Shown piece after piece: positions 41,142-49,688 of a DNA stretch of 64,000 bases (the stretch's first letter is position 1; each line of letters begins with the position of its first letter). Source of the stretch: Umezawaea sp042738955 (GTDB lineage: Bacteria; Actinomycetota; Actinomycetes; Mycobacteriales; Pseudonocardiaceae). Location of the stretch: positions 62,001-126,000 of the forward strand of contig NZ_JBHYHC010000006.1 in assembly GCF_042738955.1 (NCBI RefSeq), given 5' to 3'. The translations under genes and the position numbers were made by a program. The notes below the pieces were generated by a model. It searched no databases. It had not been told where the DNA came from and was given only the letters and a program-made list of their open reading frames with translations.

Positions 41142-41408
41142 TCAGACGTGTGCGCGTCGACCGGTGACCAACCGGTAGATGCCCAGCAGGATCAGCGAGC
41201 CGAGGATGGCCAGCAGCCACGTGCTCAGGTCGAAGAAGCTGTTGATGTCGCTGTTGAACAGCGCGCGGCCGATGAAGCCGCCGAGGATGGCACCGACGAT
41301 GCCGATCAGCATCGTGATGATGATGCCGCCGGGGTCCTTGCCCGGCATGATCGCCTTGGCAATGGCACCCGCGATAAGACCCAGGACGATCCAGCCCAAG
41401 ATGCCCAC
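41142..41408 (-). CDS. GlsB/YeaQ/YmgE family stress-response membrane protein
   Basis: This 88-residue protein is of the transglycosylase-associated (GlsB/YeaQ) family, with three hydrophobic helices and the Gly-rich pattern ILGWIVLGLIAGAIAKAIMP, IGIVGAILGGFIGRALF and TWLLAILGSLILLGIYRL. These small proteins are induced by stress in several bacteria; the mechanism is unknown. GTG 41408 is preceded by AAGGAGAG with good spacing. It is convergent with the response regulator and divergent from dxr. Confidence 0.92.
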   Translation of the reverse strand: MGILGWIVLGLIAGAIAKAIMPGKDPGGIIITMLIGIVGAILGGFIGRALFNSDINSFFDLSTWLLAILGSLILLGIYRLVTGRRAHV

Positions 41409-41565
41409 GGGGGCTCTCCTTCCAGCGGGCCGCGATGGGGCTTGTCCCCCGCGGCGTTCGGGGATGGAGTGCCCTGGAACCGACCGGCCTACTCGTGCTT
41501 TATCATTCTGTTACCTGAGTACCGCCACGCGGTTCATCAGGTCGCTTCCGGAACAATGGACGGTG

Positions 41566-42828
41566 ATGGACTCCTCCGCGCAAGCCACACGACCGGCGTC
41601 GCAGCTCAGCCCTGCTCCGCGCTCGGTGCTCCTCCTCGGATCGACCGGTTCGGTCGGCACCCAGGCCCTCGACGTCGTCGCCGCCAACCCCGACCGGTTC
41701 ACCGTCGCGGGCATCGCCGCGGGCGGGGCCGACCCCGCCGCGCTGGCCCGGCAGGCCATCACGTTCGGCGTCCAGGCCGTCGCCGTGTCCCGCGCGACGG
41801 CCGCGGAGGACGTGACGCTCGCCCTCTACGCCGAGGCGCAGCGCCGCGGGTACGCCAAGGGCGAGTTCCGGATGCCCCGCGTCTTCGCGGGCCCCTCGGC
41901 CGTGCTCGACCTCATCGAGTCCACGCCCGCCGACGTGGTGCTCAACGCCATCACCGGCTCGCGCGGCCTGGAACCGACGCTGCGCGCGCTGGACACGGGC
42001 GCGCTGCTGGCGCTGGCGAACAAGGAGTCGCTGATCGCGGGCGGCTCCCTGGTGCTCAACGCCGCCAAGCCCGGCCAGCTGGTCTCCGTCGACTCCGAGC
42101 ACTCCGCGCTGGCGCAGTGCCTGCGCGGCGGCCGGGCCGACGAGGTGGACCGGTTGATCCTCACGGCGTCCGGCGGCCCGTTCCGCGGCCGCACGCGCGC
42201 CGACCTGGCGAGCGTGACGTCGGCGGACGCGATGGCGCACCCGACGTGGGCGATGGGCCCGGTCATCACGATCAACTCGGCCACCCTCATCAACAAGGGG
42301 CTGGAGCTGATCGAGGCGCACCTGCTGTTCGGCATCCCCTACGACCGGATCGACGTGGTCGTGCACCCGCAGTCGGTCGTGCACTCGATGGTCGCGTTCA
42401 CCGACGGCTCGATCCTGACCCAGGCCAGCCCGCCGGACATGAAGCTGCCGATCGCGCTGGGCCTCGGCTGGCCGGACCGCGTCCCCGGCGCCGCCGAGCG
42501 GTGTACTTTCGAAGTGCCGACGGCGTGGACGTTCGAGCCGCTGGACGGCGAGACCTTCCCCGCGGTGGAACTGGCCCGGCACGCGGGGTCGACGGGGGGT
42601 TGCCTGCCCGCCGTCTACAACGCGGCGAACGAGGAGGCCGTCGACGTCTTCCTCGACGGCAACACGGCTTTCACCTCCATCGTGGACACTGTCTCGCGAG
42701 TGCTCGACGAGGCGGGCGGGTGGGCGCACGAGCCCGCCGACGTCGCCGAGGTGCTGGCGGCCGAGGACTGGGCGCGCGCACGGGCACGGGAACTCGTGGC
42801 CACTTCGGTGGAGTCTGGAAGGGACTGA
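41566..42828 (+). CDS. dxr: 1-deoxy-D-xylulose 5-phosphate reductoisomerase
   Basis: Dxr makes 2-C-methylerythritol 4-phosphate with NADPH, the committed step of the MEP isoprenoid pathway. The protein has 420 residues. NADPH binding is at VLLLGSTGSVGTQALDVV. Other motifs are ALANKESLIAGGSLV, VDSEHSALAQCLRG, LTASGGPFRGR, NKGLELIEAHLLFGIPYDRI and HPQSVVHSMV. The first 22 residues are a variable Ser/Ala/Pro stretch. Start choice lies between ATG 41566 and GTG 41563; AACAAT (41552-41557) fits a near-leaderless transcript. rip and ispG follow closely. Confidence 0.96.
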   Translation: MDSSAQATRPASQLSPAPRSVLLLGSTGSVGTQALDVVAANPDRFTVAGIAAGGADPAALARQAITFGVQAVAVSRATAAEDVTLALYAEAQRRGYAKGEFRMPRVFAGPSAVLDLIESTPADVVLNAITGSRGLEPTLRALDTGALLALANKESLIAGGSLVLNAAKPGQLVSVDSEHSALAQCLRGGRADEVDRLILTASGGPFRGRTRADLASVTSADAMAHPTWAMGPVITINSATLINKGLELIEAHLLFGIPYDRIDVVVHPQSVVHSMVAFTDGSILTQASPPDMKLPIALGLGWPDRVPGAAERCTFEVPTAWTFEPLDGETFPAVELARHAGSTGGCLPAVYNAANEEAVDVFLDGNTAFTSIVDTVSRVLDEAGGWAHEPADVAEVLAAEDWARARARELVATSVESGRD

Positions 42829-42830
42829 AC

Positions 42831-44030
42831 GTGGTCGTCAACATCCTGGGCATCGTGTTGTTCGCGCTGCTCATCGGCATCTCGATCGCCCTGCACGAGT
42901 TCGGCCACCTGCTGACCGCCAAGGCGTTCGGCATGAAGGTGACCCGCTACTTCATCGGGTTCGGGCCGAAGATCTGGTCGTTCCGCAAGGGCGAGACCGA
43001 GTACGGCCTGAAGGCGATCCCCGCGGGCGGGTTCTGCGAGATCACCGGCATGACCGCGCTGGACGAGGTGAACCCAGTGGACGCCCCGCGCGCCTTCTAC
43101 AAGCAGGCGACGTGGAAGCGCGTGGTGGTGCTGTCCGCGGGGTCGATCACCCACTTCATCGTCGGGTTCGTCGTGCTCTACGTGATGGCCGCGACCATGG
43201 GCCTGCCGAACCTCAAGGGCGAGCCGGTCATCGCGTCGGTCAGCGACTGCGTGCAGAGCGGCCCGGCGACGGACGCGTGCGTGCCCGGCGCCCCCGCACC
43301 CGCCAAGGCCGCGGGCATCAGGCCCGACGACCAGATCATCGCCGTGGCCGGTCAGGCGACGCCGACGTGGACCGACCTGCTGGAGAAGACCCAGGCGCGC
43401 AGCGGGCCCACCGAGTTCACCGTCCTGCGGGACGGCGAGCAGCTCAAGGTCACCATGGACGTCCCCAAGGTCACCCGCGAGTACAAGAAGGCGGACGGCT
43501 CGACGGAGAAGCGCGAGGTCGGGGCCATCGGCGTCGGCTGGCGGTCCAACTTCGAGTACAACCCGCTCACGGCGGTCGGCGGCGCGACCGCGTTCACCGG
43601 CACGATGTTCGCGAACACGTGGGAAGGCCTCCTGCGGTTCCCGGAGAAGATCCCCGCGGTGATCAAGGCGATCGGTGGCGGCGAGCGCGACCTGGAGTCC
43701 CCGGTGAGCGTCGTCGGGGCCAGCAGGCTCGGCGGCGACGCGGCCGAGCAGGGCCTTTGGCAGTTCTTCCTGCTGATGCTCGCCGGCCTTAACTTCTTCG
43801 TCGGTGTTTTCAACCTCCTGCCGCTACTTCCACTCGATGGTGGGCACATTGCGGTGAACCTCTACGAACGGGTGCGAGACTGGCTGCGCAAGCTCCGCGG
43901 CAAGCCGGCCGGTGGGCCTGTGAACTACCTGCGCCTCCTTCCCCTCACCTATTTCGTCATCTTCATCGGTGGCGGTATCACCCTGTTGACCGTCACCGCC
44001 GACATCGTCAACCCGATCAGACTTCCCTAG
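42831..44030 (+). CDS. rip: site-2 protease family protein Rip1/RseP-like (M50)
   Basis: This 399-residue intramembrane zinc metalloprotease carries HEFGH at residues 22-26 and NLLPLLPLDGGHIAVNLYE late in the sequence. A PDZ domain is visible around AKAAGIRPDDQIIAVAGQAT. In mycobacteria Rip1 cleaves anti-sigma factors and affects cell envelope regulation. GTG 42831 lies 2 bp after the dxr stop, with GGAAGGGA upstream. ispG follows after 16 bp. This dxr-rip-ispG order is conserved in actinobacteria, though the protease is not an isoprenoid enzyme. Confidence 0.94.
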   Translation: MVVNILGIVLFALLIGISIALHEFGHLLTAKAFGMKVTRYFIGFGPKIWSFRKGETEYGLKAIPAGGFCEITGMTALDEVNPVDAPRAFYKQATWKRVVVLSAGSITHFIVGFVVLYVMAATMGLPNLKGEPVIASVSDCVQSGPATDACVPGAPAPAKAAGIRPDDQIIAVAGQATPTWTDLLEKTQARSGPTEFTVLRDGEQLKVTMDVPKVTREYKKADGSTEKREVGAIGVGWRSNFEYNPLTAVGGATAFTGTMFANTWEGLLRFPEKIPAVIKAIGGGERDLESPVSVVGASRLGGDAAEQGLWQFFLLMLAGLNFFVGVFNLLPLLPLDGGHIAVNLYERVRDWLRKLRGKPAGGPVNYLRLLPLTYFVIFIGGGITLLTVTADIVNPIRLP

Positions 44031-44046
44031 TGAGAGGTGCTATTCC

Positions 44047-45201
44047 ATGAGTGACGGCGTAATGCTCGGTATGCCGGCATTGCCGCCGCCGGTGTTGTCC
44101 GATCGTCGAAAGACCCGGCAACTCATGGTGGGTTCGGTAGGCGTGGGCAGCGAGTTCCCGGTGTCCGTGCAGTCCATGACCACCACCCTGACCTCGGACG
44201 TCAACGCGACGTTGCAGCAGATCGCGGAACTCACCGCGTCCGGCTGCGACATCGTGCGGGTGGCGTGCCCCTCGCAGGACGACGCGGACGCGTTGAAGGC
44301 CATTGCGACGAAGTCGCAGATCCCCGTCATCGCGGATATCCATTTCCAGCCGAAGTACGTCTTCGCGGCCATTGAAGCGGGCTGTGCGGCCGTTCGGGTG
44401 AATCCCGGCAACATTCGCAAGTTCGACGACCAGGTCAAGGAGATCGCGGCCGCCGCGAAGGACCACGGAACGCCGATCCGCATCGGCGTGAACGCGGGCT
44501 CGCTCGACCCGCGCCTCATGGCCAAGCACGGCAAGGCGACGCCAGAGGCGTTGGCGGAGTCGGCCCTGTGGGAGGCGTCGCTGTTCGCCGAGCACGACTT
44601 CCACGACATCAAGATCTCGGTCAAGCACAACGACCCGGTCGTGATGATCCGCGCTTACGAAATCCTCGCGGAGCAGTGCGACTACCCGTTGCACCTCGGT
44701 GTCACGGAAGCCGGTCCGGCGTTCCAGGGCACCATCAAGTCCGCCGTCGCCTTCGGCGCGCTGCTGCGCCAGGGAATCGGCGACACGATTCGCGTGTCCC
44801 TCTCGGCCCCTCCGGTGGAGGAGGTCAAGGTGGGCATTCAGATCCTCCAGTCGTTGAACCTCCGGCCGCGCAAGCTGGAAATCGTGTCGTGCCCTTCCTG
44901 CGGTCGCGCGCAGGTCGACGTGTACACGTTGGCCGAGCAGGTCACCGCAGGCCTCGAGGGCATGGAGGTCCCGCTGCGCGTGGCCGTCATGGGCTGCGTC
45001 GTGAACGGTCCCGGTGAAGCGCGGGAAGCCGATCTCGGTGTCGCCTCCGGAAACGGCAAGGGCCAGATCTTCGTGAAGGGCAAGGTCATCAAGACCGTTC
45101 CCGAACACCAGATCGTGGAAACCCTCATCGAAGAGGCCATGCGCCTCGCCGAGGACATGGAACCCGTCGAGGGTTCCGTTCCCGCGGTCAGCGTCAGCTA
45201 G
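44047..45201 (+). CDS. ispG: 4-hydroxy-3-methylbut-2-enyl diphosphate synthase (flavodoxin)
   Basis: IspG (GcpE) is a [4Fe-4S] enzyme converting methylerythritol cyclodiphosphate to HMBPP late in the MEP pathway. The protein has 384 residues. The TIM barrel includes VQSMTTTLTSDVNATLQQI, ADIHFQPKYVFAAI and VRVNPGNIRKFDDQVKEI. The cluster Cys are in IVSCPSCGRAQVDVY and AVMGCVVNGPGEAREADLG. It sits in one unit with dxr, so two MEP steps are co-expressed. A hairpin follows the stop. Confidence 0.96.
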   Translation: MSDGVMLGMPALPPPVLSDRRKTRQLMVGSVGVGSEFPVSVQSMTTTLTSDVNATLQQIAELTASGCDIVRVACPSQDDADALKAIATKSQIPVIADIHFQPKYVFAAIEAGCAAVRVNPGNIRKFDDQVKEIAAAAKDHGTPIRIGVNAGSLDPRLMAKHGKATPEALAESALWEASLFAEHDFHDIKISVKHNDPVVMIRAYEILAEQCDYPLHLGVTEAGPAFQGTIKSAVAFGALLRQGIGDTIRVSLSAPPVEEVKVGIQILQSLNLRPRKLEIVSCPSCGRAQVDVYTLAEQVTAGLEGMEVPLRVAVMGCVVNGPGEAREADLGVASGNGKGQIFVKGKVIKTVPEHQIVETLIEEAMRLAEDMEPVEGSVPAVSVS

Positions 45202-45207
45202 GGAATC

Positions 45208-45239
45208 GGGCCGGCCTTTTCCACGGGAAAGGTCGGCCC
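45208..45239 (+). terminator. terminator after ispG
   Basis: A 12-bp stem with one G-T pair (45208-45219 with 45228-45239) and an 8-nt loop starts 7 nt after the ispG stop. Confidence 0.75.
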
Positions 45240-45306
45240 TCCCGATCGGCCAGGACACACGACCGGGGGCAAGCGCAATCCCCCGTTCATCTGGCAGGCT
45301 GGTGCC

Positions 45307-46161
45307 GTGCTCAGGTTGGCCGGTGCGCGGCTGCTCGACGGACGGGATTTGCCCGAGGTTCTCGGGCTGTTGGAGGCCGATCCCGTGGCCTCGTGCATGG
45401 TCGCCGCTCGCGTCGAGGTCGCGGGTCTCGACCCGTGGCGGCTGGGCGGTGAGGTCTGGGCCTGCGACCACCGCGCGCTGCGCGGCGCCCGCGTGGACGG
45501 CCTCTGCTTCGCGGGTCCCAACCTGATCCCGCTCCGGGGCAACCCGTCGGCCCTGCGCAGCTTCGCGGACCGGGCCCGTCGCCGGGGCCGCATGTGCTCC
45601 TCGCTCGTGGGTCCCGCCGAGCAGGTGATGGGCCTCTGGCAGGAGTTGCAGCCCGATTGGGGCCCCGCCAGGGAGGTCCGCGACGACCAGCCGCTCATGG
45701 CGCTCGGCACGACCGCGAACGTCGACCCGGACCCGCTGGTCCGCCCGGTCCGGCCGGACGAGCTCGACCGCTACCTCCCCGCCGCCATCGCGATGTTCAT
45801 CGAGGAGGTGGGCGTGGACCCGTGCGCGGAGGACGGCGGCACCAGCTACCGCGCCCGCGTCGCCGAGCTGATCGCGGGAGGGCGGGCGTTCGCCCGGTTC
45901 GAGCACGGCGAGGTCGTCTTCAAGGCCGAGATCGGGGCCCTGTCCAGCAAGGTCGGCCAGATCCAGGGCGTGTGGGTGCGTCCGGACCGGCGTGGCCACG
46001 GCATCGGCACGGCGGCGACCGCGGCGGTGGCGGACCGACTGGTCCGCGGGCTGGGGCGGACCGCGAGCCTGTACGTCAACGGGTACAACGAGATCGCCCG
46101 CGCCGCGTACCAGCGGATCGGGTTCACCCAGGTAGGCCAATACGCGACGGTTCTCTTTTGA
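45307..46161 (+). CDS. GNAT family N-acetyltransferase with DUF4081 domain
   Basis: This 284-residue protein has an N-terminal DUF4081-like half (VASCMVAARVEVAGLDPWRL; GEVWACDHRALRGAR) and a C-terminal GNAT domain. In the latter IQGVWVRPDRRGHGIGTAA binds acetyl-CoA and VNGYNEIARAAYQRIGF closes it. The two-part architecture is common in actinobacteria next to the ispG region. The acceptor substrate is unknown. CAGGCT (45295-45300) ends 7 nt before the GTG, giving a probable leaderless transcript. A penicillin-binding protein gene follows 22 bp downstream. Confidence 0.9.
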   Translation: MLRLAGARLLDGRDLPEVLGLLEADPVASCMVAARVEVAGLDPWRLGGEVWACDHRALRGARVDGLCFAGPNLIPLRGNPSALRSFADRARRRGRMCSSLVGPAEQVMGLWQELQPDWGPAREVRDDQPLMALGTTANVDPDPLVRPVRPDELDRYLPAAIAMFIEEVGVDPCAEDGGTSYRARVAELIAGGRAFARFEHGEVVFKAEIGALSSKVGQIQGVWVRPDRRGHGIGTAATAAVADRLVRGLGRTASLYVNGYNEIARAAYQRIGFTQVGQYATVLF

Positions 46162-46183
46162 CGGTGTGCGGCATACTGCCGCC

Positions 46184-47989
46184 GTGCGGGTGAACCCTCA
46201 GTTGACCGTCGTGTTGAGCGCCCTGCTGGTCGTGACCGGCTGTGGGCTGTTCCAGTCGAGGCCGGGTCCTGACCAGGTCACGTCCGACTTCGTCGCCCGC
46301 CTCTCCAGCGGCGACACCCAGGCCGCGGCGGCGTTGACCGACGATCCGGGCCAGGCGAAGGGCCTGCTGGACAAGGTCCGCGGCGCGCTCAAGCCGGAGT
46401 CGATGACCGTCAAGGTCGACCAGGTCCGCAACGCGGGCGGCGAGGGCACCACGGCCGATGCGACCGTGACGTTCGACTGGAACCTCGGGCACAACCACGT
46501 CTGGAACTACCAGAGCACCGTCGAGCTCCGCCGCGAGGACGACGACTGGAAGGTGCACTGGCTGCCGTCGCTGCTGCACCCGAAGCTCGCGGCCCAGCAG
46601 AGCCTCGCGGTCGCCGAGCTGACGCCGAACCTGGCACCCGTGCTGGACCGCGACGGCACGCCGCTGCTGGCCCCCGAGTCGGTCGTGTCGGTGCTGCTGG
46701 ACCGCAAGGAGGCGCCCGACCTGCCCGCGGTCACGGCCGCGCTGGCCACCGCGTTGACGCCGTTCGACAAGGGGATCACCCAGCAGTCGATCACCGAGGG
46801 CGCGACCAAGGTGCCCGAGGGGCAGGTCTACCAGGTGGCCGCGCTGCGCGACGCCGACTACCAGTCGGTGAAACCGCAGATCTACGAGCTGCCCGGCGTC
46901 CGGTTCAGCACCCAGACCAGCCTGCTGCCGCCGGTGAAGAACTTCGGCTCGCAGATCCTGCCCGCCGTGCGCAAGGCCGTGGAGGAGCAGATCGCGGGCC
47001 GGTCCGGCTTCCGCGTCTACACCGTCGCCGCGGGCGGTGACGAGCTGGAAGGCCTGTTCGAGAAGCCGTCGGAACCCGCGCAGGCGGTGAAGTCCGGGCT
47101 CAGCAAGGCCGTGCAGATCGCCGCGGAGGACGCCGTCGAACCGCTCACCCAGCCCACGATGCTGGTCGCGATCCAGCCGTCGACCGGCGACATCCTGGCC
47201 GTGGCGCAGAACGAGCCCGCCGACGCGCAGGGCGCGATCGCGTTGACCGGCCAGTTCCCGCCGGGATCGACGTTCAAGATCGTCACGGCGGCGGCCGCCC
47301 TGGAGGACGGCAAGGTCCAGGCCGACACCGCCGTCCCGTGCCCCGGCAAGACCACCATCGACGGCCGCCGCGTCGTGCCGAACGACCACGACTTCGACAA
47401 GGGCACCATCCCGCTGCACAGCGCGTTCGCGTTCTCCTGCAACACCACGTTCGCCGAGATCGCCGCGGGCCTGCCCGCCGACGCCCTCACCAAGACGGCC
47501 GACAAGCTCGGCGTCGGCGTCGACTTCGACATCCCCGCGATCACCACGATCACCGGCTCGGTGCCCGCCGCGTCCGACGTCGTGGAACGCGCGGAGGACG
47601 GCTTCGGCCAGGGCAAGGTCCTCGCCAGCCCGTTCGGCATGGCCGTCGTGGCCGCCACGGTGGCCAAGGGCTCGCAACCCCTGCCGACCCTGCTGCGCGG
47701 CTCGGAGACCAAGGTCAACCACGTCTCGGCCCCCGTCCCGCCCGCCGTCCTGGACCCGGTGCGCCAGATGATGCGCGAGGTCGTCGAGGTGGGCACGGCG
47801 CAACTGCTGGCGGACATCCCGGACGTGCGCGGGAAGACCGGCACGGCCCAGTTCGGCGACGGCGTCAACTCCCACGGCTGGTTCGTGGGCTACAAGGGCG
47901 ACCTGGCGTTCGCGACCCTGGTCCTGGGCGCGAACTCCTCCATCCCGGCGGTGGAGACGACGGGGAAGTTCCTGCGGGCGTTGGGCTGA
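46184..47989 (+). CDS. lipoprotein penicillin-binding transpeptidase
   Basis: This protein has about 601 residues. A signal peptide with lipobox VVTGC sends it to the outer face of the membrane as a lipoprotein. A MecA-type NTF2-like N-terminal domain (FVARLSSGDTQAAAALTDDP) comes first. The transpeptidase domain has PPGSTFKIVTAAA (Ser-x-x-Lys), FSCNTTF (Ser-x-Asn) and GKTGTAQFG (Lys-Thr-Gly). It should cross-link peptidoglycan. A lipoprotein anchor replaces the usual membrane helix of class B enzymes. Starts at 46166, 46184 and 46190 are all in frame; I chose 46184 because it gives a positively charged signal-peptide start. Confidence 0.9.
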   Translation: MRVNPQLTVVLSALLVVTGCGLFQSRPGPDQVTSDFVARLSSGDTQAAAALTDDPGQAKGLLDKVRGALKPESMTVKVDQVRNAGGEGTTADATVTFDWNLGHNHVWNYQSTVELRREDDDWKVHWLPSLLHPKLAAQQSLAVAELTPNLAPVLDRDGTPLLAPESVVSVLLDRKEAPDLPAVTAALATALTPFDKGITQQSITEGATKVPEGQVYQVAALRDADYQSVKPQIYELPGVRFSTQTSLLPPVKNFGSQILPAVRKAVEEQIAGRSGFRVYTVAAGGDELEGLFEKPSEPAQAVKSGLSKAVQIAAEDAVEPLTQPTMLVAIQPSTGDILAVAQNEPADAQGAIALTGQFPPGSTFKIVTAAAALEDGKVQADTAVPCPGKTTIDGRRVVPNDHDFDKGTIPLHSAFAFSCNTTFAEIAAGLPADALTKTADKLGVGVDFDIPAITTITGSVPAASDVVERAEDGFGQGKVLASPFGMAVVAATVAKGSQPLPTLLRGSETKVNHVSAPVPPAVLDPVRQMMREVVEVGTAQLLADIPDVRGKTGTAQFGDGVNSHGWFVGYKGDLAFATLVLGANSSIPAVETTGKFLRALG

Positions 47990-48098
47990 ACGGGCTGAGG
48001 TCGGTGGACGGCGAACGAACCGGATCTGACTTCCCGGCCGTTCGAGGTGGTCGGTGACCACGTGACGCCGATCCGGTACCGCGCCGTACTGTGGAGGC

Positions 48099-48956
48099 AT
48101 GTCCGTGCGTGCCGCCCTGAAGCCAGGTGAGCTGTCCCCCCGTCGTTCCGTTCCGTCGCGCATAGCCCGCCCCGAGTACGTGGGCAAGCCCGGCCCGACG
48201 AAGAACAGCGACCCGTGGGTGCAGCCGCCCGAGGTGATCGAGGCCATGCGGATCGCCGGTCGGCTCGGCGCGCAGGCGTTGCAGGAAGCGGGCAAGGTCG
48301 TGGTGCCCGGTGTGACCACGGACGAGATCGACGCGGTGGCGCACGAGTTCCTGTGCGACAACGGGGCCTACCCGTCCACGTTGGGGTACCGCGGTTTCCC
48401 CAAGTCGTGCTGCACCTCGTTGAACGAGGTCATCTGCCACGGCATCCCGGACTCCACGGTGGTGGAGGACGGCGACATCGTGAACATCGACGTGACCGCC
48501 TACATCGGCGGCGTGCACGGCGACACGAACGCCACCTTCCTGGCGGGCAACGTCTCCGAGGAGAACCGGCTCCTCGTCGAGCGCACGCACGAGGCGACGA
48601 TGCGGGCCATCAAGGCCGTGAAGCCCGGTCGTCAGCTGAACGTGGTGGGGCGGGTCATCGAGGCCTACGCGAACCGGTTCGGCTACGGCGTGGTGCGCGA
48701 CTTCACCGGGCACGGGATCGGGCGCTCGTTCCACAGCGGCCTGGTCGTGCTGCACTACGACGCGCCCCACGTGCCGACGGTCATCGAGACCGGTATGACG
48801 TTCACGATCGAGCCGATGATCACCCTCGGCGGGATCGAGCACGACACGTGGGACGACGACTGGACCATCACCACCAAGGACAAGAGCTGGACCGCTCAGT
48901 TCGAGCACACGATCCTGGTGACCGACGACGGGGCCGAGATCCTCACAGTCTGCTGA
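48099..48956 (+). CDS. map: methionine aminopeptidase
   Basis: Map removes initiator Met from nascent proteins. This 285-residue type I enzyme has an N-terminal extension of about 40 residues (LSPRRSVPSRIARPEYVGKP), as in mycobacterial MapB. Metal ligands are visible in VNIDVTAYIGGVHGDTNATF (Asp, Asp), FTGHGIGRSFHSG (His), MTFTIEPMI (Glu) and QFEHTILVT (Glu). TACTGT (48087-48092) ends 7 nt before the ATG. The 3' end overlaps the convergent hydrolase gene by 14 bp. Confidence 0.96.
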   Translation: MSVRAALKPGELSPRRSVPSRIARPEYVGKPGPTKNSDPWVQPPEVIEAMRIAGRLGAQALQEAGKVVVPGVTTDEIDAVAHEFLCDNGAYPSTLGYRGFPKSCCTSLNEVICHGIPDSTVVEDGDIVNIDVTAYIGGVHGDTNATFLAGNVSEENRLLVERTHEATMRAIKAVKPGRQLNVVGRVIEAYANRFGYGVVRDFTGHGIGRSFHSGLVVLHYDAPHVPTVIETGMTFTIEPMITLGGIEHDTWDDDWTITTKDKSWTAQFEHTILVTDDGAEILTVC

Positions 48957-49641
48957 GCAGCTCCACCAGCGCCGCGGCGACCTGCGACGGGTGGGTCGCC
49001 GCCGCCAGGTGGTGCAGGTCCAGTTCGCTGACGGGCCAGCCGTCGGCGAGGGCGGCCGCGGCGGCGTCGGAGTACCGGTCGCTGAGCCGCAGGTACGCGG
49101 ACGGGCCGTTCCACAGCACGGACGGCCGCTGCTCCTTCAGGAACGCCAGCGGCACCTCCGGGGCCTCCTCCAGGATCTCCGCGAGCTGCACGGGGTCCGG
49201 GATGAGGCCGGGCAGCACCTCCGGCGGGAACCAGCGGTCCCAGCGGGGCATGACGTCCTCGCGGGAGATCTTCCGCATGTGCGCCATCAGGTCCGCCGGG
49301 AACGTCTCGCGCCAGCTCTTGCCGGGCGTCGGCAGGTCGGCGTCTAGGTAGACGAGCGCGTCGACCTCGGTCTCCAGGGCGTCGGCGAACGCGGGCAGCA
49401 GCGGCCCCGCGCCGCTGTGGCCGACGAGGACCAGTTCGCCCTCGACGGCGGAGTTGTCGACGGCGTCGGCGAACTCGCCGATCATCCGCTGGTGCACGGG
49501 TGCCGAGTTGACGCTCACCCGCAGGTCGAGCAGCACCACCGGGTGGCCGTGCGCGGCGAGCGCGTCGGCGAGCGGCCGGAGGGTGGCGGGTCCGAGGAAG
49601 GGGCTGTGCACCAGGACCGTGGTGGCGGGAACGTCGACCAT
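48943..49641 (-). CDS. alpha/beta fold hydrolase
   Basis: This 232-residue protein has the nucleophile elbow LVLVGHSGAGPLLP, an N-terminal TTVLVHSPFLGPATLRPLAD with an oxyanion region, and a late His in LDLHHLAAATHP. It is a general alpha/beta hydrolase (esterase-like); the substrate is unknown and no lid family is recognisable. It is convergent with map (14-bp overlap) and divergent from cobQ, with a 47-bp gap. Without a signal peptide it is probably cytoplasmic. Confidence 0.85.
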   Translation of the reverse strand: MVDVPATTVLVHSPFLGPATLRPLADALAAHGHPVVLLDLRVSVNSAPVHQRMIGEFADAVDNSAVEGELVLVGHSGAGPLLPAFADALETEVDALVYLDADLPTPGKSWRETFPADLMAHMRKISREDVMPRWDRWFPPEVLPGLIPDPVQLAEILEEAPEVPLAFLKEQRPSVLWNGPSAYLRLSDRYSDAAAAALADGWPVSELDLHHLAAATHPSQVAAALVELLSRL

Positions 49642-49688
49642 GGGGGGAATGATGTCAGTCTGGACCGGTCGGCGGGGGGAGTGCGGTC

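Noticed and set aside
41148..44030. A 960-residue plus-strand protein ending in the M50 protease
   Set aside because: The N-terminal part is the wrong frame of dxr; the real protease starts at 42831 with a good ribosome-binding site.
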